A stretch of 13,881 bases of DNA, taken from NCBI GenBank assembly GCA_004552485.1, contig SFOH01000052.1, positions 1 to 13,881 of the forward strand. The letters are read 5' to 3'. A model generated the notes under the pieces. The model was given only the letters and a program-made list of their open reading frames with translations, had not been told where the DNA came from and searched no databases. A program made the translations under genes and the position numbers. Each line of letters starts with the position of its first letter. Within the stretch, counting starts at the first letter, position 1. This document shows positions 1 to 6,732 of the stretch, piece after piece. The DNA is from Bacteroidales bacterium (GTDB taxonomy: Bacteria; Bacteroidota; Bacteroidia; Bacteroidales; Muribaculaceae).

Positions 1-258
1 GACGACGGCCTCCGCTACTGGGACCTCGTTCGCTGGCACCAGCTTGACAAACTTGACTTCTCCGTTAACCCCAAAATCACACAGGGTGCTTACTGCGCAA
101 ACGCTCCCATCTCCTGCGCTGCCGGTGACATCGACGGTTACGTAAACTGCACATGGGGCCAGAACCGCAAGTTTGAAGAGAAATATTACCTCTATCCCAT
201 CCCCTCCGGCCAGATTCAGCTGAACCCGGCTCTGGAGCAGCAGCCTCTTTGGAAATAA
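1..258 (+). CDS. SusD/RagB-like outer-membrane glycan-binding lipoprotein, C-terminal 85 residues (5' end outside window)
   Basis: The open frame enters from the left edge and ends at TAA 256-258. It begins DDGLRYWDLVRWHQLDKLDF and ends YLYPIPSGQIQLNPALEQQPLW-K. Both are hallmarks of SusD C-termini: an R/Y-[FY]-W/F-DLVRW helix, and a final 'YPIPxxxIQLNPxLxQNPGW'-like strand. SusD proteins are surface lipoproteins that cap a SusC TonB-dependent transporter and bind the target polysaccharide. The SusC gene would be expected upstream, outside the window. The downstream neighbour is a secreted GH43 enzyme, so this is probably the end of a polysaccharide-utilisation locus. A strong hairpin terminator follows at 342. 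The signal peptide and TPR-like body cannot be seen. The family call is confident; the substrate cannot be read from this fragment. Confidence 0.9.
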   Translation, partial: DDGLRYWDLVRWHQLDKLDFSVNPKITQGAYCANAPISCAAGDIDGYVNCTWGQNRKFEEKYYLYPIPSGQIQLNPALEQQPLWK

Positions 259-341
259 TCACCCCCCGTACTAAGGAGACGGATTAACGCCCGCACACAC
301 GGCGCGTTCAACCCACTCTCCCACGTACACAACCCACTCGC

Positions 342-376
342 AGCGGGCGCCTCTCCGGCGCCCGCTGTTCTCTTTT
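342..376 (+). terminator. Intrinsic terminator after the susD-like gene
   Basis: A perfect 10-bp stem (AGCGGGCGCC at 342-351 with GGCGCCCGCT at 357-366) closes a 5-nt loop and is followed by GTTCTCTTTT at 367-376. GC-rich stem, short loop and T-rich tail fit a rho-independent terminator for transcripts arriving from the SusD side. It lies 83 nt after the stop codon. Confidence 0.85.
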
Positions 377-432
377 GGCCGGTCAAACTGAAATTCCGGT
401 GCATGAATTAATCAAAATTCCCTTTACATTCA

Positions 433-577
433 CGGCGGCGAGGACGCCGCCGCTCCCGGCAATGCTCCTCGGTGACGGCGGCGGGAGTGACGGCGAGGAC
501 GCCGCCGCTTTAGAACCAATATTTCAGGCGCAGGCTGAAATACTTATGTTCTGCCGCAATTCTGCATTTACAGAATT
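433..577. repeat. Cluster of intergenic palindromes with a duplicated 19-bp GC-rich element
   Basis: The 19-mer CGGCGAGGACGCCGCCGCT occurs at 436-454 and again at 491-509. Each copy folds on an AGGA tetraloop: an 8-bp stem for copy A (433-440 with 445-452) and a 5-bp stem for copy B (491-495 with 500-504). CTCCCG (453-458) can also pair with CGGGAG (482-487) between them. Two more perfect hairpins follow: TATTTCAG/CTGAAATA (520-527 with 535-542) and AATTCTG/CAGAATT (558-564 with 571-577). The cluster lies between the susD terminator and the next promoter, so it is probably not in a mature transcript of either gene. It resembles REP-like dispersed elements, but the dispersal is inferred. The rest of 259-673 holds only the terminator and promoter listed separately. 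Confidence 0.7.
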
Positions 578-601
578 CTCCGTTCAATCTTAGCTCTTTG
601 T

Positions 602-632
602 TTTGACTTCTCAAGAATAATTTGTAATTTTG
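602..632 (+). promoter_or_regulatory. Bacteroidetes-type sigma-ABfr promoter for the GH43 gene
   Basis: TTTG at 602-605 is followed after 19 nt by TAATTTTG at 625-632, matching the Bacteroides consensus TTTG-N19-21-TAnnTTTG. Transcription would start near 639, leaving a leader of about 35 nt before the ATG at 674. The leader has no Shine-Dalgarno sequence, as is usual in this phylum. A second TTTG at 597-600 has a longer spacing and fits less well. Confidence 0.75.
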
Positions 633-673
633 TCCGCATAAGCCATTGTACCCATAAACTATCGTAATGTCCT

Positions 674-3600
674 ATGAAACAAAACCTTACCAAACTATTT
701 GCCTTTTTGCTCTGCTTAATAGGCGCCACAGTTCCCGGCATGCAGGCTCTGGAGATTGACCATTTCGCCAATCCCACCATAAACTCCAATGCCCCCGACC
801 CGTCGGTCATGAGGGCTCCCGACGGCATGTTCTACCTCAGTTCAGGCTCGGCGATATGGAAATCGCCCAACCTTACCGACTGGACCTGGGCACGCTGGGC
901 CTTCGAAGGCGAAGGCACTCAGGAGCCCGGTGATGGCCATCTGGGCATAAAAGGCGACGTCTGGGCCAGCGACATCAACTACATCAACGGCAAATATGTG
1001 ATGTATTTCGCCATCTCGGTGTGGGGTGGGGAATGGGACTGCGGTATCTGCGTGGCCACCTCCGACAAGCCCGAAGGCCCCTACACCTGGCAGAAAAAAC
1101 TCTTCAACAGCCGCGAGATAGGCGTGCAGAACAGCATCGACCCGTTCTACATCGAGGACAACGGCAAGAAATACCTGTTCTGGGGCAGTTTCAGCGGCAT
1201 TTTCGGCGTTGAGCTGTCCGACGACGGCCTCAGCGTAGTGGGCGAGAAGAAACAGATTGCCGGAAAAGGCTTTCCGGACGGCATCGAAGCCACCTGCATA
1301 TACAAGCGCAACGGCTACTACTATCTTATCGGCAGCCGCGGGTCCTGCTGTGAAGGCCTGAACTCCACCTACAACCTGTGCGTAGCGCGCGCCACCAGCC
1401 TCTTCGGCACCTACACCAACAAGTGGGGCAGCCATGCCATGTACAACTACTACGAGCCCCTGCTCCAGAGCAACGACAGCGTGAAAGGTCCCGGCCACTG
1501 TTCTGAAATGATTGAGGATGACCACGGCCAGACCTGGCTTTACTACCACGGCTATGAAAGCTCTCACCCCGACGACGGCCGCCTCGGCTACCTCGGAAAA
1601 GTGGACTGGGTGGATGACTGGCCCGTTATGGGCACCTATCCTGCCACCGGCGGTGTGAAGCCTTATATCCGGCGCTTCGAAAGCAACGACATACGCGAAC
1701 GCTGGAGCTACTGCGATGCCCGCGGCACGCGCCACAAACCCGGTTTCGACGCCGGCAAAGTCACCTCCATCGCCTACCGCGACGGCAAGCTTTATTGCGT
1801 CTACGATCACAGCTCCATAAAGGTGCTGGACGCACAGAGCGGACAATATCTGCGCGACCTGCCTGCGGGCGATGTGGTGCGCGGCGGCGAGCGCGTTCTC
1901 AGCAGCGTGCGCGAATATCAGGGCGGAATCATTGCCTGCAACATGGCTGTCCCCGGTCAGGAGCTAAGGATTTACTACTGGTCGGGAGATTTTGCCGCAC
2001 CGCGACTGCTGATGTCGACCACGGACCTGAAGAACTGCTCACGCCTGGGCGAGAACATGGACGTGGGCTCGGGCTGGGGCGACACATGGATTGCCTTCGC
2101 CAACGACAACGGCTCGGAGTCGGCCCTGGTGGAATTCCACGACAACAACGGCACCTGGACCTCGAACCGCGAGCGCATAACCTCCAACGGCTCGGACAAC
2201 TGCCGCATCGGAGACAACGCCAGGGCATGGATGTGTGGCGGCACATGGTGGTTTGGCGGCAACAACATGGGCGCCGGCTACTTTGGCCGCGGCAACGGCA
2301 CCATCAACCCCAATCTCTGGGTGCCCGGCCTGGGCAACTGGGGCTCTGAGCACAAAGAGCTTTTCTATGGCCTCCACAAATATGCCCTGAACTTTGTGTT
2401 TGACGGCAAGAGCAACGGCCGCATCCGCTTCCTGTGCGACGACTCCGGCAACTACAACTCTACCTCCTCCGTGGGCACATGGCCGGCCTCGGGCCTCGGC
2501 GGTCAGGAAAACACCACCGGCGAGTGCGAGCTGTGTGTCAACAGCGACGGCAAAAGCTATATTGAGATATGGGCCTGCTCGGCAAACCAGGGCCTGATGT
2601 ACCTCACCCACAACAATCCTCCCGAGACAAGCACGGAGCCTTCCGTCACCGCCAATCCCGCGCGGCTGGACCTGAACGCCCACATCAACGACATTGCGGA
2701 AGGCAAGATAACATTCTCGGGCCGGAATCTTGACAACAAGGAGCTGTATCTCACCCTCAGGGACGACAATGCCGGCGTCTTTGCGCTGTCACAGAACGTG
2801 CTGCAGCCGGCAACCGGCAACAACACCGTGACCGTGAGCTACAACACAAGCAAGGCGGGCAGCCACAACGCCAGCATCGAGGTGCGCGTCGACGACGTGG
2901 TGCGCTGCACGGTGCCCGTCAGCGGCAAATGCACAGTCTATACGCCGTCCTATGCCATCGACAAGATGGAAGAGCTGTGGAGCTACTCGGTCAACAAGGG
3001 CAATCTTGGCCAGACCGGCTGGTTCGACAACAACGGCATCACCCGCGACATGTGCGCCGTCGGTACCAATCTCTACGTGCTCAATTACAACAGCAGCTCC
3101 ATCACCATCCTCGACGGCAAGACCGGTCAGACCAAGGGAAATCTCAGCGCTGCCGGCATCTCCGGCGGCAAGATTGCCCTCGCGGCCATCAAATCGCTTG
3201 GCGACAAGGTGATAGGCTGCAATATGGCTGAAGCCAACGACGAGCTGCGCGTCTACATCTGGGACAACGACAACGCCACGCCCCGGCTGCTCTTCTCTAC
3301 CACCGACCACGGCGGCGTGGAAGTGGGCCGCAGCATGGCCACCTACGGCGACATGAACAACGGCATCATCGCCCTCGGATACGGTCAGGCCCCGAAGAAC
3401 CAGAACATCCAGAAGGTTGTCTACTTCACCGTCGAAAACGGCAACGTCAACACCACCGCCAACGTGCGCGACCTCAGCGCCAACTACACGGGCGGCAATT
3501 CTTCCAACCAGCACGTGATGTTCGACTCCGATATGTCCTTCTGGCTCAGCAACAAGGACACCTATCCCATGCACTTCGGCAATGACGGCACGCTGATTGA

Positions 3601-4099
3601 GAAAGTGGAGAGCGGCCTTGACGGACAGCGTTTCGGCGTGGGCAACGACCTGTTCACCTATGCCGGCCACAAATACCTGGCCATCACCACCACCCTTGGC
3701 AGCAGCAGTCAGGCCGCGTGGGGCAACGCAACCCTCGAGCTCCTGGACATCTCCAACGGCCTGGGCGGCGCCACACACCGCGGCCGTTATCCCTACGACG
3801 GTCTCGGCCCGGACAACTGGGGCACCGTCGGCAACACCGCCATCTGCCACAGCATCAGCGATCTGGGCAACGAGCTTTACCTCTGGATTATGGTGCCCAA
3901 GCAGGGCATAGCCGCCTACTACAACTCCGACGGCTACCGCCCCAACGGCGCCGAAAACATCAGCGTTGACGACGCCGATGCCGACGCTCCCGCGGTGTAC
4001 TACAATCTGCAGGGCGTGCGCATGAACGCGGAGAATCTCACCCCCGGCCTCTACATTCGCCGTCAGGGCTCCGTCACCACCAAAGTCCTGGTGAAGTAA
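674..4099 (+). CDS. Secreted GH43-family glycosidase (arabinanase-like) with two propeller-like domains and an Ig-like domain, 1141 aa
   Basis: A signal peptide (residues 1-25, ending MQA) precedes a GH43 five-bladed-propeller domain at about 30-340. The GH43 catalytic triad is visible: base D42 in APDPSV, D156 in NSIDPFY and acid E205 in DGIEATCIYKRNGYYYL. GSCCEGLNSTY and GPGHCSEM (H275) are typical of endo-arabinanase-like subfamilies, which cut alpha-1,5-linked arabinan or arabinose side chains. Residues 342-655 form a second domain (ERWSY..., IKVLDAQSGQYLRDL, GGIIACNMA, LRIYYW). Residues 656-755 form an Ig-like domain. Residues 766-1080 repeat the second domain's pattern (EELWSY..., ITILDGKTGQTKGNL, KVIGCNMA, LRVYIW). 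The last ~35 residues (YYNLQGVRMN...GLYIRRQG) are the common Bacteroidales C-terminal tail. The protein is far longer than a plain GH43 enzyme (300-550 aa). The GH43 call is secure; arabinan as substrate is inferred. Confidence 0.88.
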   Translation: MKQNLTKLFAFLLCLIGATVPGMQALEIDHFANPTINSNAPDPSVMRAPDGMFYLSSGSAIWKSPNLTDWTWARWAFEGEGTQEPGDGHLGIKGDVWASDINYINGKYVMYFAISVWGGEWDCGICVATSDKPEGPYTWQKKLFNSREIGVQNSIDPFYIEDNGKKYLFWGSFSGIFGVELSDDGLSVVGEKKQIAGKGFPDGIEATCIYKRNGYYYLIGSRGSCCEGLNSTYNLCVARATSLFGTYTNKWGSHAMYNYYEPLLQSNDSVKGPGHCSEMIEDDHGQTWLYYHGYESSHPDDGRLGYLGKVDWVDDWPVMGTYPATGGVKPYIRRFESNDIRERWSYCDARGTRHKPGFDAGKVTSIAYRDGKLYCVYDHSSIKVLDAQSGQYLRDLPAGDVVRGGERVLSSVREYQGGIIACNMAVPGQELRIYYWSGDFAAPRLLMSTTDLKNCSRLGENMDVGSGWGDTWIAFANDNGSESALVEFHDNNGTWTSNRERITSNGSDNCRIGDNARAWMCGGTWWFGGNNMGAGYFGRGNGTINPNLWVPGLGNWGSEHKELFYGLHKYALNFVFDGKSNGRIRFLCDDSGNYNSTSSVGTWPASGLGGQENTTGECELCVNSDGKSYIEIWACSANQGLMYLTHNNPPETSTEPSVTANPARLDLNAHINDIAEGKITFSGRNLDNKELYLTLRDDNAGVFALSQNVLQPATGNNTVTVSYNTSKAGSHNASIEVRVDDVVRCTVPVSGKCTVYTPSYAIDKMEELWSYSVNKGNLGQTGWFDNNGITRDMCAVGTNLYVLNYNSSSITILDGKTGQTKGNLSAAGISGGKIALAAIKSLGDKVIGCNMAEANDELRVYIWDNDNATPRLLFSTTDHGGVEVGRSMATYGDMNNGIIALGYGQAPKNQNIQKVVYFTVENGNVNTTANVRDLSANYTGGNSSNQHVMFDSDMSFWLSNKDTYPMHFGNDGTLIEKVESGLDGQRFGVGNDLFTYAGHKYLAITTTLGSSSQAAWGNATLELLDISNGLGGATHRGRYPYDGLGPDNWGTVGNTAICHSISDLGNELYLWIMVPKQGIAAYYNSDGYRPNGAENISVDDADADAPAVYYNLQGVRMNAENLTPGLYIRRQGSVTTKVLVK

Positions 4100-4100
4100 T

Positions 4101-4137
4101 TTAAGTTTTGCAAGTTTTTCAACTTGCTGCAACTTAA
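4101..4137 (+). terminator. AT-rich hairpin directly after the GH43 stop codon (possible 3' end element)
   Basis: TTAAGTT (4101-4107) pairs with AACTTAA (4131-4137). Inside it GCAAGTT (4110-4116) pairs with AACTTGC (4121-4127) around a TTTC loop. The 14 bp are interrupted only by a small internal loop. The hairpin starts 2 nt after the stop but has no T tract after it, so it may protect the mRNA 3' end or be a dispersed palindrome rather than a true terminator. Confidence 0.45.
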
Positions 4138-4269
4138 GGTTTAGGGGTTTATATGTTTACCGGTTTAGGCCAAAGTGTTAACCGCCGGGATAAACTTATA
4201 AACAGCGCGAAGCGCGATAAACCTATAAACTTCAAGTTTTCAAGTCGATTACGACTTGCGAAACTTGAG
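4138..4269. repeat. AT-rich intergenic repeats and a second AAGTT-type hairpin
   Basis: This stretch contains direct repeats and a palindrome. GGTTTAGG occurs at 4138-4145 and 4162-4169. GATAAACTTATAAAC (4189-4203) and GATAAACCTATAAAC (4216-4230) match at 14 of 15 bases with a 27-bp period. GCGCGAAGCGC lies between them (4205-4215). The following hairpin pairs CAAGTTT (4233-4239) with AAACTTG (4261-4267) and AAGTCG (4242-4247) with CGACTT (4252-4257) around ATTA. The composition is far more AT-rich than the flanking genes. No coding potential was seen. Confidence 0.6.
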
Positions 4270-4282
4270 TGAAGTAACATAA

Positions 4283-4338
4283 GGCAGAGGCCCCCGGGGC
4301 GGCGCAGCCCGAACCGGTAGCCTCAGCCACGATAAGCC
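4283..4338 (+). other. GC-rich structured block, possible part of a small RNA or decayed repeat
   Basis: Nested complementary segments suggest one irregular hairpin: GAGGC (4287-4291) with GCCTC (4320-4324), CCG (4294-4296) with CGG (4315-4317), and GGGC (4297-4300) with GCCC (4307-4310). It sits directly before the terminator hairpin at 4340-4400. I recognise no named RNA family here, and no promoter is evident just upstream. It may be only structured intergenic DNA. Confidence 0.3.
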
Positions 4339-4339
4339 G

Positions 4340-4400
4340 ACGGCCGGCCCGTTCTGTCAGTCAGTTCTCCTGATTGCGGAACAGGCCGGCCGCCGTTTTT
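4340..4400 (+). terminator. Intrinsic terminator upstream of the DUF5106/mnmA cluster
   Basis: GGCCGGCC (4342-4349) pairs with GGCCGGCC (4384-4391). One mismatch further in, GTTC (4351-4354) pairs with GAAC (4379-4382), and TCAG (4361-4364) can pair with CTGA (4370-4373) near the loop. TTTTT follows at 4396-4400. The stem is strong and the T tract is correctly placed for + strand transcripts, so this is the likely end of the GH43 transcript or of a short RNA starting in the preceding block. Confidence 0.75.
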
Positions 4401-4442
4401 CAACGCAATTTCAACTCTTTTAACGGTGCGACCGATTTTGCG

Positions 4443-4474
4443 TTTGGTCAGTTGCAAAAGATTTACTAATTTTG
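4443..4474 (+). promoter_or_regulatory. Bacteroidetes-type promoter for the DUF5106-mnmA cluster
   Basis: TTTG at 4443-4446 and TAATTTTG at 4467-4474 are separated by 20 nt, a full match to TTTG-N19-21-TAnnTTTG. The -7 element is identical to that of the GH43 promoter. Initiation would fall near 4481, which excludes the in-frame TTG at 4479 as a translation start. Confidence 0.75.
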
Positions 4475-4480
4475 TTGATT

Positions 4481-4628
4481 GAATAAAAAGAACCATAACG
4501 GAGACTCGTTCCGCATAGTCTGCACAGACGGCCGGCTCTGCCCTCTCTCATCCTCATTCATGCTGCGGACGGCGAACACCCCTCTCACGCGGACGGCGAA
4601 CTCTCCCCCTCTTAATATTTCAGACACG
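4481..4628 (+). other. Long 5' leader (about 148 nt) with a duplicated 13-mer
   Basis: The distance from the predicted transcription start to the ATG at 4629 is about 148 nt. GCGGACGGCGAAC occurs at 4565-4577 and 4589-4601 (24-nt spacing), each followed by a C/T-rich run. An ATG at 4560 is in frame with the downstream gene but would place a 23-residue non-signal extension before a clear signal peptide. No known riboswitch was recognised. The repeats could be protein- or sRNA-binding sites, or simply a local duplication. Confidence 0.4.
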
Positions 4629-5639
4629 ATGAAAAAGATAATTTTTGCAATAATGGCCGTTGCGGCAATGATGCTTGCCGGCGCCGCTCAGCTCAGCGCC
4701 CAGGAAAAGCCCACCGAAGGCCTGCTTGTCACCATGCCCGTGCCTCCATCCTACATGACCGGCCTACAGCAGCGTTCAAGTTTTATCATCGACAAATTCT
4801 GGGACACGTTCAACCCCAAAAGCTCGTTCTCGAGCCTGGAGAAACTGGACCGCACACTCGACCAGTTCTTCTCAATCGCCCCCTACGCCAGCGCCGACAC
4901 CGTCTACGCCTCCGTCCATAAGCTCATCGACAAGGTGGGCAAAGCCAAGGCCGACAACCTCATCATCCTCGCACGCATCGCCGAGAGCAAGATTGCTTCC
5001 GACACCTCCGAATACATCTCCGAGGAACTCTACCTGCCCTTCGTCGACGCCGTCGCCAACAACAAAAAGGTCAAAGGCGCCGAGAAAGCGCGCTATCAGG
5101 CCCAGTTCCGCCAGCTCCAGAACTCCATGGTCGGCAAAAACGCGCCCGACTTCGAGTTCACCCGTCCCGACGGAACTCACGGCCGCCTCTCCGACGTCAA
5201 GGCCAACAACGTGGTGCTCTTCTTCTACGACCCCGACTGCTTCGACTGCCGCCTGGCCAAGACGCGCCTCGCCGCCGACATCGCCGTGCCCACCTACATC
5301 AACGCCGGCGTCCTCTCCATCGTCGCCATCTATCCCGGCGACCCCTCCGACCCCGAGTTCATCGAAAACGCCAAGGAGCTGCCCGAGAACTGGGTTGTCG
5401 GCGCCTACCCCGATGCCGACCGCCTCTTCACGATGCGCACCCAGCCTCAGTTCTACTACCTGGACAACACCGACGGCCAACGCGTAGTCAAGGTCAAGGA
5501 CATGCCTGTTGACAACATCATCAACACCTTCAACATGATCCTCAACAACGCCCTCCAGAAGGCCTCGACCACCACTCCCGCTCCCGCCGCCGAAGCGCCG
5601 GCAACCGAAACACCCGCCGAAGCTCCCACGGCAAACTAA
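4629..5639 (+). CDS. Exported thioredoxin-like protein (DUF5106/TlpA-like), 336 aa
   Basis: The signal peptide MKKIIFAIMAVAAMMLAGAAQLSA is probably cleaved after A24. An alpha-helical N-terminal region (about 30-165) resembles the DUF5106 domain that precedes thioredoxin folds in Bacteroidales. From about residue 172 a thioredoxin-like domain follows (VGKNAPDFEF, then VVLFFYDPDCFDCRLAK). The redox motif is C204-F-D-C207, and the cis-proline position is filled by P273 in TQPQFYYLD. A low-complexity Ala/Pro/Thr tail ends the protein (about 311-336). A periplasmic disulfide or redox role is inferred from the CxxC; the partner is unknown. ATG 4629 is chosen because it begins the signal peptide and lies after the promoter. 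The gene sits 21 nt before mnmA and probably heads that transcript. Confidence 0.8.
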   Translation: MKKIIFAIMAVAAMMLAGAAQLSAQEKPTEGLLVTMPVPPSYMTGLQQRSSFIIDKFWDTFNPKSSFSSLEKLDRTLDQFFSIAPYASADTVYASVHKLIDKVGKAKADNLIILARIAESKIASDTSEYISEELYLPFVDAVANNKKVKGAEKARYQAQFRQLQNSMVGKNAPDFEFTRPDGTHGRLSDVKANNVVLFFYDPDCFDCRLAKTRLAADIAVPTYINAGVLSIVAIYPGDPSDPEFIENAKELPENWVVGAYPDADRLFTMRTQPQFYYLDNTDGQRVVKVKDMPVDNIINTFNMILNNALQKASTTTPAPAAEAPATETPAEAPTAN

Positions 5640-5660
5640 CCCCCAAAGACTAAGACACTT

Positions 5661-6725
5661 ATGAAGATTGCAGTTCTCATCTCAGGCGGCGTCGACAGCG
5701 CCGTGGCCGTGCACCGACTCGTGGAGCAGGGCCATGACCTGCATCTGTTCTACATACGCATCGGCCGCGACGACGACGAGGGCGGCTGCTCCGCCGAGGA
5801 AGACATCGAGATGTGCCAGTGCATCGCCGCCCGCTACGGCCTCCCCCTCGAGGTGGTCTCGCTCCACCAGGAATACTGGGACAACGTCATGGAATACGCG
5901 CTGAAGACCGTGCGACAGGGCCTCACCCCCAACCCCGACATCATGTGCAACCGCATGATCAAGTTCGGATTCTTCGAGCAGCGCTGGGGCCACGAGTTCG
6001 ACCTCACCGCCACCGGCCACTATGCCACCACCGTCGAGCGTGACGGCCTCAAGTGGCTGGGCACCGCCGTCGACCCCGTCAAGGACCAGACCGACTTCCT
6101 GGCGCGCATCACCTACGACCAGCTCAAGCACCTCATCTTCCCCATCGGCGACATGCCCAAGGCCCGCGTCCGCGAAATCGCCATCGAGACGCACCTCCCC
6201 AACGCCCTGCGCAAGGACTCCCAGGGCATCTGCTTCCTCGGAAAAATCAACTACAACGACTTCATACGCCGCCACCTCGGCGAGAAACCCGGCGCCATCA
6301 TCGAGATCGAGACCGGGCGCAAGCTGGGCGAGCACCGCGGCTACTGGTTCCACACCATCGGCCAGCGCAAAGGCCTGGGCCTCAGCGGCGGACCGTGGTT
6401 CGTGGTGCGCAAGAACATCCACGACAACGTCATCTACGTCTCGCGCGGCTACGACACCGAGAAACAGTACGGCCGCGAGCTGCGCCTCACCGAGATGCAG
6501 TTCATCACCGCCGACCCCTGGGGCGACGAGTGCACCGCCGTGCCCATCCGCTTCAAGAACCGCCACGCCCCGGCCTTCACCGAGGCCACCCTCACCCGCC
6601 TCGACGACGGCGACTACGTGATCGAAAGTGCCGAGCGCGTCCAGGGCATCGCCCCCGGACAGTTCGGCGTAATATACACCCCCGACGCAAAAATCTGCCT
6701 GGGGTCCGGAATCATAACACTGTAA
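5661..6725 (+). CDS. mnmA: tRNA-specific 2-thiouridylase (MnmA/TrmU family), 354 aa
   Basis: This cytoplasmic enzyme thiolates U34 of Lys, Glu and Gln tRNAs, using ATP and a persulfide relay. An N-terminal PP-loop ATPase motif is seen at 8-13 (SGGVDS). The catalytic cysteine is C96 in NPDIMCNRMIKF, and the second, persulfide-bearing cysteine is C191 in KDSQGICFLG. DLTATGHYA and FHTIGQRKGLGL are standard family motifs, and the C-terminal beta-barrel follows to about 350. The length is typical. The usual KDQSYFL motif reads KDQTDFL here, and the N-terminus carries an acidic DDDEGGC segment, so this may be one of the diverged MnmA paralogues found in Bacteroidetes rather than the canonical copy. 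It starts 21 nt after the thioredoxin-like gene and ends 7 nt before the next, suggesting co-transcription. Confidence 0.9.
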   Translation: MKIAVLISGGVDSAVAVHRLVEQGHDLHLFYIRIGRDDDEGGCSAEEDIEMCQCIAARYGLPLEVVSLHQEYWDNVMEYALKTVRQGLTPNPDIMCNRMIKFGFFEQRWGHEFDLTATGHYATTVERDGLKWLGTAVDPVKDQTDFLARITYDQLKHLIFPIGDMPKARVREIAIETHLPNALRKDSQGICFLGKINYNDFIRRHLGEKPGAIIEIETGRKLGEHRGYWFHTIGQRKGLGLSGGPWFVVRKNIHDNVIYVSRGYDTEKQYGRELRLTEMQFITADPWGDECTAVPIRFKNRHAPAFTEATLTRLDDGDYVIESAERVQGIAPGQFGVIYTPDAKICLGSGIITL

Positions 6726-6732
6726 CTACCAG

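Noticed and set aside
375..593. Small + strand open frame in the first intergenic region
   Set aside because: It is made of palindromes and repeats (AARTPPLPAMLLGDGGGSDGEDAAA), has no codon bias, and lies between a terminator and a promoter.
2789..4132. 447-codon antisense frame opposite the GH43 gene, and similar antisense frames at 842-1846 and 5682-6566
   Set aside because: These are shadows of + strand coding with the same Val/Ala/Gly-rich composition and no recognisable domains.
4479..4628. Upstream TTG start (4479) or ATG (4560) for the thioredoxin-like protein
   Set aside because: The TTG lies at or before the predicted transcription start, and both would bury a clear signal peptide behind a non-hydrophobic extension. 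ATG 4629 is used.
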